The position numbers were made by a program, and so were the translations under genes. From Phaeotremella fagi (taxonomy: Eukaryota > Basidiomycota > Tremellomycetes > Tremellales > Phaeotremellaceae): a stretch of DNA of 64,000 bases. Below the pieces are notes generated by a model, which worked only from the letters and a program-made list of their open reading frames with translations, searched no databases and had not been told where the DNA came from. The stretch lies in the NCBI GenBank assembly GCA_001599715.1, contig BCHU01000004.1, positions 1 through 64,000 of the forward strand, given 5' to 3'. Positions 12,518 through 23,220 of the stretch are shown in pieces; within the stretch, counting starts at the first letter, position 1; each line of letters opens with the position of its first letter.

Positions 12518-15146
12518 ATGCCTTCATCACCCACGATACGTAGCGGGGGGACTCCAACCTCAGCCACGCCTTCACTCTACAAAAGAGCCTATCAAGCTTG
12601 CGAGAATTGTCGTCAAAAAAAACACAAATGCGATCTAGGAAACTCTTCAGACCCTAAACCTCCTTGTTTGACATGCCGCAGGGCTAATGTTCCATGTGGT
12701 AGGTCCTATATCTGAGCATTACGAATCTAATCCATCCTGTTAGTTATGCCTGATAGAAAGAGAAAAGGTAGACCACCAAAGACATCCAAAGTCATTTTCG
12801 CCAGTCCGTCTGATAACATGGAAAACGCTGCAAATCCAGGCGGTTCCCAGCATCCTCAACCATCTAGTTGGACCGTTCCATTTGAGGTCTCCAGTTCAAT
12901 TGACAACTCTGCACCGACATCGTCATTCATAGGATCGTCTGGAACGACACAACAACCTCAACGGCCCCAAATACCACTACCAGCCAATTATGATCAGCAT
13001 GTTGCTAGTGAGAGACTCGCATCTCTTCCGTTGCGAAATACGTCCGACGCTATACGTTTCTTGGACAACGACCCCAGTGTGACTGGCCAACGAGAGATTG
13101 ATGTCAGTATGGGATTTCCGTCCAACATTGAAACCGGCGAAAGTAACAAACAATTTTGTCTTTTGTCGGAAGGGTATATCGATGAGAAAAACCTTATAAG
13201 GCTGTTCCATTATTATTTGGGGTCAATCCATCCTATCATGCCGGTTATCCCTTATGTCAGGATGCCCACTTCTCCGAGTCAAGTAGTCGCTCTAGCTGCT
13301 CGGGAACCTTTTCTTATGGGAGCTATTCTGGTAGTTACTTCTGCCATTACTGGGGACATGGCTTTGCATCGTGCAATGTGGTCGAGAGTTCAATCTCTGT
13401 TCGGTGAGGTTTCGTTTCAAGGTGTGAGACCAACAATCGATTCCGTCGAGGGACTTCTTCTTCTTTCAGGTAGGTGATGCAAGGTGGATCACGCTGATCA
13501 ATGTAGAATACCCTCCTAGTTTGAGTCAACAAACGGAGCATGGTTTCACGGATAGATTGTGCTGGATGACTGTTGGAACAGTAAGTCAAGTCAAGTTAGA
13601 GTCTAACAACCAGGCGGTCAGGATAGGGTATCTACTTGGTTTGGAACAGCTAGTCATGGAAGCGGACGACGTCGAGGACCTGTTGATCGCAGATCGGGAT
13701 CGTGGGCGGGTTGCTTGGACATGTAGGTGATCATTGCCTCAGCTTCTGCTTACCTAATCAGATTGTTATTGCCTTGACCGACAGATATCGATACGTGCTG
13801 GAAAGGTTTTCTGGCATCGTAGTGAGTGGAAAGACCAAGTTTGATCTGTATTCCAGGCTGAACTGTGGCCTCAGGCCCAGGACTAACTCACCAACATCAA
13901 CACGCGAACGCAGCTGAAGACTTTCCTGGATTGGCAGAGGTACCTGGGATTCAAGAGGATTATGCTTCCTATATTCAATGTCAAATGCATATTACGCAAC
14001 TTCTCACCAACGCCCACGATCTGTTGTACCCCTCCAAATCTCGATCCATTGCGCTAGCCAAGGCTGAGCACTACTACAAACACATTGAGGATTTCTCTGA
14101 AGGTGTGTATTCGTTTTCTCCGTGAATCGAGTTTAACACTGTACAGCCTTGACTGCTTTCAGAAATCGTTGGCAGAAGAAATCTTGGCGAACTCATCCAC
14201 TGAACGAATGTATTTGGATCTCGTTCGTGAGTAAAAGTCACAGCCAGCGCTGACTGTTGTAGCATCACCTGAGATTATACATCTATGCGTTCTCCTTTCA
14301 AGCGTACATGCAACGAGTTCGTAACTCTAGTCTCATAGGTCAACAGGCAAATTACTTTCCAACTGGATTGATGGGTTGTTCAGACGCACGATTTATTTTG
14401 GAAGCAATAGACGCCGCGGTAAGCTTTCCAATCTTGACTAAGAAACATCCCTAACGATTGTTAGGCGGACGTGATACGTCTTGCTGTTGGAAGACTGCAG
14501 TCGACAGGGGTAGGTCTTGGGATAGATTCGTGTGCTGACTCGACAGGCATTGTCTCAACTTCCGTTGCGATATTTTCTCTATCAAAGCCACGCAGGAGTA
14601 TTCTTATTGAAAGCTGCGGTGGTAGTTCCACTACCTCACTCTCAGAAACGTGCGATTCTTCGACTAATTCGTGCTCTGACAAAAGGTATGGCGGATGCTT
14701 CTACAGATCAATATCATCCTGCAGCGATATACGCTGCATCCCTGGGAGGTCTTCTCGAACGTATTTACCGGGATCAAGACCTACAAACTCCGGGAAACAC
14801 TCGCCCGTCGTCTCCTCGTAATTTTTCGCTCTCAGACGAAACTCAAGATCATCTGTCCACTCTTGAATTACCCAACATCGATAACGACCTTGCAGCTCTT
14901 TTGGAAAACACGGAAACGCCGTTTGTGGCCGAACGACCTTTACAAGATCTTGCGGCTGATATCGATGCCCTCTTTGGCAACAACTTGCCCACAGTCGACT
15001 TTCAGTTTGCCCAAATGGATCAACCAGCTCAGACTACCACCTTCCCTTCAACAGATCCTTTTGCACCGTTACTGAACAGCGAAGATCGACAATTCTGGGA
15101 GCTATTCAGCTCTACTCCTTTTGATTGGCATTCCAGTGGAGTTTGA
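12518..15146 (+). CDS. Zn2Cys6 fungal transcription factor
   Basis: The N-terminal binuclear zinc cluster reads CENCRQKKHKCD followed by CLTCRRANVPC, i.e. the C-x2-C-x6-C...C-x2-C-x6-C pattern, completed across the first intron. A basic linker (PDRKRKGRPPK) follows. The middle part matches the fungal-specific transcription factor domain: after splicing it reads WTYCYCLDRQISIRAGKVFW, the classic region of that domain. The C-terminus is acidic and rich in Phe, Leu and Asp (DIDALFGNN, FWELFSSTPFDW), as in activation domains. The start is the ATG giving MPSSPTIRSGG. It is divergent from the P450 reductase, so it may control the surrounding oxidative cassette; that link is inferred from position only. 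Confidence 0.88.
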
Positions 15147-15324
15147 ATTGGGCGTTATCGAAGTGGAAATACCATTTTGTTGAAATACATATGCATGAAG
15201 ATGATTTGAACAATGAAAAACAACTCCAATGGACGTCTACAAACAGGAATACACCGCGAGAACTATGCTTAGAAGTATCACAGGCAATCCTAACTTTATC
15301 AAAGCGGGTATGAGACTTGGAATG

Positions 15325-15793
15325 TTAGTTTTGGTAACTATAGTCTACCCACTGGTTGGTTTCTTTGACGGAGGGCTTGGACGTAACGGACGGTGTATTC
15401 AGTTGTAGCTGAAAGCCTACTTAGTCGACTTTCTGGTTACTCGTCGTGACTCACCTCGGGACATTCACCAACCAAGTAATCTGACATCATCGCCTTTGCC
15501 TCGTCTGAATGTTCTACACTTTCCCAAGACTTTGTAGCGTCTTTCCCTCCTTCACCTAAGAGTACTAGGTCTCCGCCAGGATGCTGTCAGATCAGAAAGA
15601 TGCACCAAGACCTATGCTCTAAGATCACTCACCTCGTTGACGAATTCATGGACGTCATATACTTGAAAGAAATGAGAATTAACAACATCGCATAGAGACG
15701 TTTCTCACCTTTTCCATAGATTGTCAGGTGCAAATTTCGTTTGTCTGTCAGTGCCGACAGCTCGTGCTTGGTGAAAATTCGGTGTGGAGACAT
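15325..15793 (-). CDS. Cytochrome b5, apparently soluble
   Basis: Small gene of four exons, about 105 residues. It was recovered by splicing, as no single long frame reveals it. The heme-binding core reads YDVHEFVNE then [17 protein letters not shown] (first heme His in HPGG) and [12 protein letters not shown] (second heme His). It starts [12 protein letters not shown] and ends [13 protein letters not shown]. Unlike microsomal cytochrome b5 it shows no C-terminal transmembrane tail. It may donate an electron to the nearby P450 or to a desaturase. Its neighbours are the regulator on one side and a divergent TIM-barrel enzyme on the other. Confidence 0.85.
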
Positions 15794-15971
15794 TTGGAGT
15801 CAATAGAGTAAAACCTAAGACTAATTGGGCAAACAATATAACACATAAGTGGCCGCTCGTACCCGTCACATTCCGCATACAATCGATATTTAGCTGCCGG
15901 GTATCAACGGTATTTTAGTGTTATTTACTTCTATCGTGCTCAATTCTCAATGTCAGTCTTATACAATCAGA

Positions 15972-17033
15972 ATGAAACCTTTATACTTCAAGTCTACATG
16001 GGGTTTTGATAGGTCAAAATTTCCAGACTTGTTTCCTCGAGTTGCAGCACTTGGGTATGGTGAGTTGCAGGCTACCACAGTACGCTGATCGGTATCCAGA
16101 CGGCGTTGATATCAAGATTTTCCCCGAAGACACTCTCGATGATATTCTACTATTGAAAGCAGTTATCGAAAAGAATGGTTTGCAAGTTGTATGTGGGTAA
16201 GTGTAAAGGCTAAAATGGTCGACTGAATATCTCATCTCAGTATAAAGTCCATGCCCAATCTTCCGGTCAATTTCACGATCATCCACAACTCGACCATGGT
16301 AGATCATCTGGAGTACTACCGAAAAAGTGTCCAAAAGGCGCTAGAAATGGATCCAATTATAATAAATGTTCAGAGTGGGTGGTGAGTCATTCTCTTTGAC
16401 ACCCTATTTACCCCCAGTGATCACTGGACCGAGGAGGAAGCAGTGGTATTCTACCAGGAAACTTTGAAGATTGATCGAGATCTCGGCTGCCTCGGAAGAG
16501 TGTGTCAAGAGACTCACCGTAATCGAGCTCTGTTCCATCCTTACCGTACTGCAAGAATATTGAAACAAGTACCAGAACTCATCCTGACTGCTGATGTTTC
16601 TCACTGGACCTGTGTTTCTGAACGTCTTTTAAATGTAGCACCAGAGGACATTGCTGTTATGGCAGCTATACTGCCACATGTGGGTGTATGCTCGATGACA
16701 GGTGCTGATGGCAGTTTCAAAATATCCACGCAAGGGTCGGAACCCCTCATTCACCTCAATCGCCTGTCCCAGCGGATCCTATCTACACACTTGAACGTGA
16801 ATATTTTGAAGAATTGTGGAAGTCGATTCTTGTCTCGGTAAAACAGCAAGGGAAGCGTAGGGTGTTGACGATAACGCTTGAATACGGGTAAGATACGAAG
16901 AAGTAATTTGTCTCACTTGCATAGTCCCTATCCTTACATGTCTCCTCACGTTCCTATTAACTTTGGAGATCTGGGCGATGGAGAATTCCTCAGGTTAAAA
17001 AAGATTTTAGATCCATTTGCCGAAGGTTTGTAG
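15972..17033 (+). CDS. Sugar-phosphate isomerase/epimerase-like TIM-barrel protein
   Basis: Belongs to the xylose-isomerase/AP-endonuclease-2 type TIM-barrel group by its pattern. After splicing it reads LFPRVAALGYDGVDIKIFPED, then CQETHRNRALFHPY, LILTADVSHWTCVSERLL and IHARVGTPHSPQSP. These are metal-site segments (E-T-H-R, D-x-S-H-W, H-A-R) common to uncharacterised fungal hydroxypyruvate-isomerase-like enzymes. It starts MKPLYFKSTWGFD and ends DPFAEGL. Five short introns are visible. It probably isomerises a small sugar or keto acid with a divalent metal. It is divergent from the cytochrome b5 gene (178 bp apart). The exact reaction is unknown. Confidence 0.75.
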
Positions 17034-17495
17034 AAGATGAATGGGAAGCAATAAATAGGGGCTCGGACATACTGTACATGGTTTTGAGTTGGTCGAGAAC
17101 CGGTCTTGCCATTGCAGCCTTTGTATTGAGCGACAATGCAATCTTTTTACATGCACCTGTCGTTTTATTAATGATAAGCAAGATTATTTGCACCACGACA
17201 ATGGAATGTTATGATAAAGCTACAGTATATTGAGCTATGTTGGTGTGGTGGTGGTATGTAGGTTTTGACGGATTTTCAGATACCTCCATAGTCGATATCG
17301 TTTCTGATTAATATCGCTATGCAATTCATAACCGATGCCTATATCATTTGTAGCATCGGTTTATCAAACAACACTCCACCAACGCTCAGATGTAAAGACT
17401 AATAACTATCAATCACCCAAATCCATTTCCCTCTTCCTTCCATCAACTACGTCCCTCCCGCGCCTTCTTTTCTTTCCTCTCCTTATTCTTACGCT
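17034..17495. other. Intergenic, convergent 3' regions
   Basis: No supported gene. The strand downstream of the 17496 stop contains a 23-residue basic stretch (QLKRKNKERKEKKAREGRS) in a shifted frame, discussed as a possible continuation of the next gene. Confidence 0.4.
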
Positions 17496-18242
17496 TCAAT
17501 TGCCCAACCTCTGCTTTAACTTGAAACGTTTATCGTTGAGTTCATCTGTCATTTGGATCCATTTATCCAATCTGGCTTTGTGGAGGGCATCGATATCGGC
17601 GAGTTCCGCTTTGACATGTTCCTTTGATGGCATCGCCCTGAGTTTGATTTCTTCCTCACCAACTTCCCTCTTCAATGTAGCCAACTGCTCCTGCAACCGT
17701 TCGTATTCCGCCTCTTTAGCTTCGACATCAGCCACCAAAGCCGCCTCTCCTTCGAAGTTTTCACCGTTGGCAATGAATTGTTGTAACGCGATGATACCTT
17801 CACTGGTGGAATCTATACCGACCTCGAGGAGAGTGTTTAACAAAGTTTGAGCAACCACCAGTTTGTCGGTTTCAGCTAATCGATCAAGAAGGATCTTTTG
17901 CAAAGATGATTTGGGGGATAACGGAGGAGAGAGTGAGGGTGAGGTGGATCCTTGACGTGGAACCGTTTCGCCATGAGTAAGAGGTGAACCATGACCAGAA
18001 TCAATATTCATGCTGTGATCTGAGCCAGTTTTGTTCGTATCTTGCATGTCGGTAACACCTGAACGATTGAGCGCTGTGTAACCAGCTGGTGTAGCTGGTG
18101 AAATGCTTCGAGCGGTGGGGGAAGTCAAAGTAGCATCAGAATCTTGAGCTGTGATTGAACTTTGGTCTGTACCAAAAGGGGAGCTAGGAATCAAAGGTTG
18201 AAATGATTCTGAAGGTAAGGTTGATGATGGTGAGGACGACAT
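17496..18242 (-). CDS. Hypothetical coiled-coil protein with Ser/Pro-rich N-terminus
   Basis: Intronless frame of 248 residues starting MSSSPSSTLPSES. The first 110 residues are Ser/Pro/Thr-rich and look disordered. Residues from about 110 on form a charged helical region with heptad character (QKILLDRLAETDKLV; EAEYERLQEQLATLKREVGEEEIKL; ALHKARLDKWIQMTDELNDKR), typical of a coiled coil. No enzyme domain is recognised. An in-frame upstream ATG adds a leucine-rich stretch (MLLLLHFLFILFLIL) that I regard as 5' UTR. The stop follows RLGN; a highly charged reading frame continues just past it in another phase, so the true C-terminus may be longer. Confidence 0.65.
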   Translation of the reverse strand: MSSSPSSTLPSESFQPLIPSSPFGTDQSSITAQDSDATLTSPTARSISPATPAGYTALNRSGVTDMQDTNKTGSDHSMNIDSGHGSPLTHGETVPRQGSTSPSLSPPLSPKSSLQKILLDRLAETDKLVVAQTLLNTLLEVGIDSTSEGIIALQQFIANGENFEGEAALVADVEAKEAEYERLQEQLATLKREVGEEEIKLRAMPSKEHVKAELADIDALHKARLDKWIQMTDELNDKRFKLKQRLGN

Positions 18243-18675
18243 TTCAGAGATGTTGCGATATTGATACGATGATGGGGTTTTGATGTTGAGGATAAGAAAG
18301 AGGATAAAAAGAAAATGAAGTAGAAGTAGCAAGACTTATTGACCGTTGCCAGGATACCGCCTCAATTTCGCACCACCATCACCAACACACACAATTTCCT
18401 TTTCAACCTCTAACTTCTTAACTTCTTTTTCCTCATTCAGTAGTCTACATCCCATCCCCAAAATCACAGTAATCCGATATCGTCGGCCATGACATCAAAA
18501 CATAGTAGAGACACGACTCGTCAGCGTTACTCAATCCACTTCTACTTTTTTTGGCTGGACGTTTTTTGGTTGTTGTTTTTCAGTTCAACAAATACGTTTA
18601 CTCGATTGAAGTCCATCTTCCCACTGACTCTTTCACTCATCAAATCTCCTACCTCACTCAACTTGACTCGCCATC
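18243..18675. promoter_or_regulatory. Divergent promoter region
   Basis: A gap of 433 bp between the coiled-coil protein gene (leftward) and the next gene (rightward). It is rich in CT-tracts near 18370-18460 and 18630-18680, typical of fungal promoters. No specific site was recognised. Confidence 0.4.
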
Positions 18676-20119
18676 ATGCTCCCTACCCATCCACCATCAC
18701 CTGCTATCGGTGGCAAATATGGATCAGAATGGAACGAAACGATGAGACTGCGGGATCCATTGTGGAAACTTACGCCGGTTGCACGAAACAAGATCGCCAG
18801 ACAGGGAAACGTTCATTTTCAACCTCTGGATCATGTTTCGGACGAGAACCGTCCCACCTTTGCTAAAGAATTTGGTTTAGAGGTCAAACTCCCTATTGGT
18901 AACATGATGAGGGCGCTTGGACCGATTGGACCAGATTATTATGTTGATGGTGTAAAGAAAGATTGCCATAGAACGTCTGTCGATGGCAAGGCGTGCGTCT
19001 CTGCACACTGGTACAGGTGAGTTTCATTCTCAACTACCGCTGATCCATCAGACATAGCAAGATCATCTGTCCCACTGCTGCCAAGGCTGGTCACTATACA
19101 ATCTTTCCTTCCTACAGAGTCCACTCTCGTACGAAAATTACAATAGATGACTGTCTCTGGTGCCATTCTCACGGTTTGATTTGTCCGGCGAGAGGGAAAG
19201 TTTTGACAAAAGGAGGGGAGATTGAGGAGGCAGATATTGGAATGGACATCGAATCCACTTCATGGTTACGAACTAAAACCGAACTCAGGGGTGCCGCCAA
19301 GTTGTTATGGAACCGTTTAGACGTTGGTGAAGATCATTCGGCCAAATATCTTCCATTTCGCCTTCTGCGTGGTTTAGACAGATTTATCGATTTGATCATT
19401 GATTCCGGAGATCGAGAGGTGGTTGATTTTATCCGAAGATTGTACCTCGATCACAATGCCATTGTCAAAGATTGCTTGGATCATTTAGGTAAGTTATCGT
19501 ACCCAATGTGTTACGAAATTAACCCTGGACAGATTTCACACCATCCGAACACCCATTAGACACATGCAGTTCTTTTCTCAAATCCATCCTCCCAAAAGAA
19601 CTCTATCCTCGATTCCAAGTCGACTTGCATCGAATCATTTCATGTGCTTGCAAGATTGTTGAAAGAGAAGCGCTCCCTAGCATCACAATCACACCAAACG
19701 ACGACGAAACTTTGGATAAGGGTTTGGAGAAACTGTTCAAGTCCAGGTTGCAACACTATCCAACTTGTAAAGATTGTCTAGAAAGTGTTTTTGTTGAAGA
19801 ACTCGCTTGGATGTCCAACCCACCGCCGATTATGATGATCAAGGTTATGAAACCTACTCGTGTTTGCGATATCGTTCCGTCTTTCGAAAACTATTACTAC
19901 GAATACGGCAAATCAAAGGATATCTACGTCATCAACCGCTACGAAATAAAGTCGATTCTGTTTGTTGACGATGGGTTTGTTACAGCTCATCGATTTGGGG
20001 AACAATGGTTGTTAGATGGGGAGCGGTACCACATCATGGTTGATGATCCGTTTGTCGATGAGGGAGGTGACAGGCGCCCGATCTGGGGCGTGATTTACCA
20101 AGCTTACAATATACAATAA
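18676..20119 (+). CDS. Hypothetical protein with Cys/His-rich N-terminal half
   Basis: Three exons join cleanly: MLPTHPPSPAIGG.. to AHWYS, then KIICPTAAKAGHY.. to LDHL, then DFTPSEHPLD.. to YQAYNIQ. The N-terminal half carries spaced cysteines (DCHRTSVDGKAC, IICP, then DDCLWCHSHGLICPARG) that could bind zinc; the pattern C-x2-C-x6-C is seen once. The C-terminal half is compact and aromatic (FENYYYEYGKSKDIYVINRY; HRFGEQWLLDGERYHIMVDD). I do not recognise the family. It lacks a signal peptide or membrane segment, so it is likely intracellular and possibly a nuclear or regulatory protein. Confidence 0.7.
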
Positions 20120-20457
20120 GTAGTGGTTGAATGAAATCTGGATGAGAATAGTTTGCTATAAATCATGATCTGTTTTTCGTGTACATTTGCATGTATGTTA
20201 TGGTAGGAAATGTTCGTTCACCTGTGGTTTGATTATTGGTTCGAAGTGGATTGCTGGTACCTATTGATGTGGTGAATTTACAGACCTTATACATCTCATT
20301 CGTGCATGTTGGTTTGTATAATGTAATAGTCATCTTTAACCTCTCCTAATATTACCTAGCGATAGAAACGAGAATGGTACCATGAGCTATAGCTACTGTA
20401 TTGCTCTCCGAAACCATGGACGGAATGTTCACATGGGATCAGAAACCACCCCCAACT
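20120..20457. other. Intergenic, convergent 3' regions
   Basis: A stretch of 338 bp between two convergent stop codons. No coding or repeat structure seen. Confidence 0.4.
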
Positions 20458-22104
20458 TCACTCATCTGAACCCAACAGCGACAAAAAAGAGTCATCCTCC
20501 TCTTCGTATTCTTCCTCTCTAGCATTTCCATTTCCGACTGCCTCCTCCAACTCCAATTTTTCTCGTGCTACTTTCGAATAGGCGGTGTTTGCTTTACTGA
20601 CCATCTTTTTCACATTATCGGTAAATGTACTGTACTTTGGCAATGTCTTGTGTATGTCATCAAGTACCTTCCAGATGAGGTAGGGATAACAGGGTGTCGT
20701 GTTGACTAGAGTTGTGTAAACTGTGTTGAAAGCCTTGCTTGTGCGTGTGACGGCATTAAATTTTTTCTCGATGTCGAGGTAGATTTTCTGATCTTCATTT
20801 GATAATTGATCAAACGTTGGGCGGGGACCGAGTGGACGCCTCTTTTTCTTCAACTTTACAGCGTCTTGACCTTGGGGTACTGAATTCATTGGAAGACTTG
20901 TAGTACCGCTGCCCTCAGCATTCATAGGTAGACCATTGAACCTCATTGATCTTCTATGTTGGATTGTGTTGCCATTCACCTGTAAGGACGAGCGATGTAT
21001 TTCCGTTGATCCATCCAAATCGATATCTGCGTCACGAGTAGGACGTCGTAAAACTGCTTGTTCGGAACGTATTTGACGTATTTTAGATTCCATCTTTTGT
21101 TTACACGATTCCAAAAGTTTCAGTTCCGTGTCCTGCTTTTCTGAAAGGTGGATGATAACCGTTGAGCTACCTAGTTGAATCACTGAAGGAACCTCGGTAA
21201 TGTCTTGATTGACTATTGCGGTATTGACAAGGGTCATGAATGATGATAAGCCTGGAGAGGATGCGTTGGGGAGAGTGACAGAACTGTCTACGCTTGGACT
21301 ATTTTCTTGAAAGTTTACATTGCGGCGAGAACCATATTCAATAGTCGTACCACCTTCAGTTTCTACGTTGGGATTCGGAGAGGAAAGACCATTTAAGGTG
21401 GTGACGTTGTTAGGGGATGGCATATTGATAGGGGATAAGGTGTCGATTGGGGTGAAAGTTGAAGCTGTCGAAGGACCGATTGCGATATCTAGTAATCTTC
21501 TTTTCCTTCCACCCTTACCAAAGTCACGAACTTCAGTGATTTGCCCATAGAAACCTGGAACTTCAGACATTCTTCGACCTTCTCTTTCGTCACCACTGCT
21601 TGAAACATATTCCACCTCTGATTCGGTTTCTCCGTCAGCATCAACCTCCTTGACCTTCCTAGGCATTCTTCGTTTCAGTCTTCGACGTGTGAATACATTC
21701 TCCCGTGAATTTCTAGGAGTTGATTGAGAATCCGCAGGGTTTAGAGGGAGTGAGTTGAACCGATTTGTTAATGTGTCCATGTCGGTGTCGGAATCTGTAG
21801 CTGAAGCTGTGACCGGTCCAGACAATGTCGGAACAGGAGTATGAGCTTGTTGAGTAGCGTTGATTGAAGGTGACTCTTTGATTCGGTCTCCGTGTCCAGA
21901 TGGTGATCCAACGCTGTCGCCTAAAAACCTACCGAACCCTACGAAACAACTTAGTGACCATGAGCAATGAGAAAGTCTAAACCCACCCTTCTCATTACCA
22001 GAGCCAAAAGGTAATCCTGAATCGAATTTCATGCCCACACCATATCTTTCAACAATTTTGCGAGCACCAAGGTCAGCTTGTGACATGTTCGAGCGTTGTT
22101 CCAT
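20458..22104 (-). CDS. Hypothetical low-complexity protein, possibly nuclear
   Basis: An open frame of 548 residues. An in-frame stretch at about 21940-21988 begins GTGGGT and ends TAG after CTAAG, so it is probably a 48-nt intron and the protein about 532 residues. Most of it is Ser/Thr/Pro-rich and disordered, with basic clusters (RRRLKRRMPRKVK; KLKKKRRPLGPRP) that could be nuclear signals. A helical region (EDQKIYLDIEKKFNAVTRTSKAF) precedes a strongly acidic C-terminus (EEEYEEEDDSFLSLLGSDE). No domain is recognised. Confidence 0.65.
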   Translation of the reverse strand: MEQRSNMSQADLGARKIVERYGVGMKFDSGLPFGSGNEKGGFRLSHCSWSLSCFVGFGRFLGDSVGSPSGHGDRIKESPSINATQQAHTPVPTLSGPVTASATDSDTDMDTLTNRFNSLPLNPADSQSTPRNSRENVFTRRRLKRRMPRKVKEVDADGETESEVEYVSSSGDEREGRRMSEVPGFYGQITEVRDFGKGGRKRRLLDIAIGPSTASTFTPIDTLSPINMPSPNNVTTLNGLSSPNPNVETEGGTTIEYGSRRNVNFQENSPSVDSSVTLPNASSPGLSSFMTLVNTAIVNQDITEVPSVIQLGSSTVIIHLSEKQDTELKLLESCKQKMESKIRQIRSEQAVLRRPTRDADIDLDGSTEIHRSSLQVNGNTIQHRRSMRFNGLPMNAEGSGTTSLPMNSVPQGQDAVKLKKKRRPLGPRPTFDQLSNEDQKIYLDIEKKFNAVTRTSKAFNTVYTTLVNTTPCYPYLIWKVLDDIHKTLPKYSTFTDNVKKMVSKANTAYSKVAREKLELEEAVGNGNAREEEYEEEDDSFLSLLGSDE

Positions 22105-22261
22105 TTAGGGAGTGTTCGGAGTCGAACTGTGATGGTTTAGTCGTTTTTCGAATGAAGGGTGGAGGAAGTGTAGTAAACTGGAAATGTCCACGAGGGTCAG
22201 AATAAATCAATATCAAATATGAAGAGAAGTTAAGTTAGAAGAGTTTGATGGAAGTGAGTGA

Positions 22262-22280
22262 GTGTGTGTGTGTGTGTGTG
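22262..22280. repeat. (GT)n microsatellite
   Basis: An uninterrupted GT dinucleotide run of about 19 bases in the 5' region of the hypothetical gene to its left. Confidence 0.85.
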
Positions 22281-23161
22281 GTTGAACGCGTCTTGCACCA
22301 ACAACTCAACAACAGTAACAACCTCATCAATCACGTTTCTGTCAACATCAGTTAAGTTTAAATTCTCCATGCTGATGCTCTGGTATATTGAAGGTCTGTA
22401 TCGTCAGAACAAATGCTGAGTGTTAAAAATATCACTTTCGAAGATAGTATCTCTGTATTCAAGTATATGATAGCTACGTAGGAATTGGAAACGAACGCAG
22501 TTCGTTTCGTAGGGATGAGGCTGACATTAAACATTGAGAATTGTTAGGCACACCAGTCAACCCTAGAGTTACGTCAACATCTCGTTCCACACTTCACATC
22601 TATATCCTCCCTCTACGTTAGTGAATACCTGATGATCAGATTGGATAAGAGATTTTCCTTAGAAAGCCCTTCACATCCACAACATCTGGGCGAGAAACAG
22701 CAGTATCGTCATCGAGTAACCTCATTCCCCTTCAAACCCTCAGTTTGGCTTCGTATTTCGAGCGAAAGTCTGCCAAATCCTCCAATTGTAATGAGTTCGT
22801 CGCATACCACGGCCGAAGACATCGGGTCTGAGGATCTGTAACTCGCTTTTGACAGCCTACGGTACCTCACGTTAGCCACTATTCGGACGCTTGAGAGAAT
22901 GACATTCGGAAAGTGCATGGAGCCTTTTTCTAAAGTGTAGCCGGAATTCCTGGGCACCAAAGGGCGATCGATCGATGATGACGCTACTTCCCTGAGCTCA
23001 GAACCATGGCTTAGCAATTACGCATATTCAGTATGCACGTTTGTTTAAGAAAGCTCAAGTTGCTACATGATTCATTCCACGTTCGTGGTTCCTAGCCGTC
23101 TAACATTAAATTTCAAGGGCCTCGTTTTTCGGCACTAGAAATGTAGGAACACGGACCGACC

Positions 23162-23169
23162 TATATATA
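23162..23169 (+). promoter_or_regulatory. TATA box of the SurE-type gene
   Basis: TATATATA lies 52-59 bp before the start codon of the secreted SurE-type protein, a usual place for a strong TATA promoter. It is followed by CATCACATC and a short CA-rich leader before the ATG. Confidence 0.6.
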
Positions 23170-23220
23170 GATGCCAAGAGTGAATCTCGTTTTCATCACA
23201 TCCCCTCACAAAATCCAAAA

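Larger units (their letters stand above)
22105..23220. other. Long intergenic region with GT microsatellite
   Basis: A stretch of 1.1 kb without a supported gene. It holds a (GT)n run and ends in the SurE gene promoter. Short frames inside it show no domain, splice pattern or conserved motif. Confidence 0.45.

Noticed and set aside
18243..18332. Upstream start extending the coiled-coil protein with a leucine-rich leader
   Set aside because: The leader looks like a chance hydrophobic frame in the 5' UTR; the Ser-rich protein after it shows no features of a secreted product.
22632..23017. Overlapping short frames on both strands
   Set aside because: Neither shows a domain, conserved pattern or plausible splicing.
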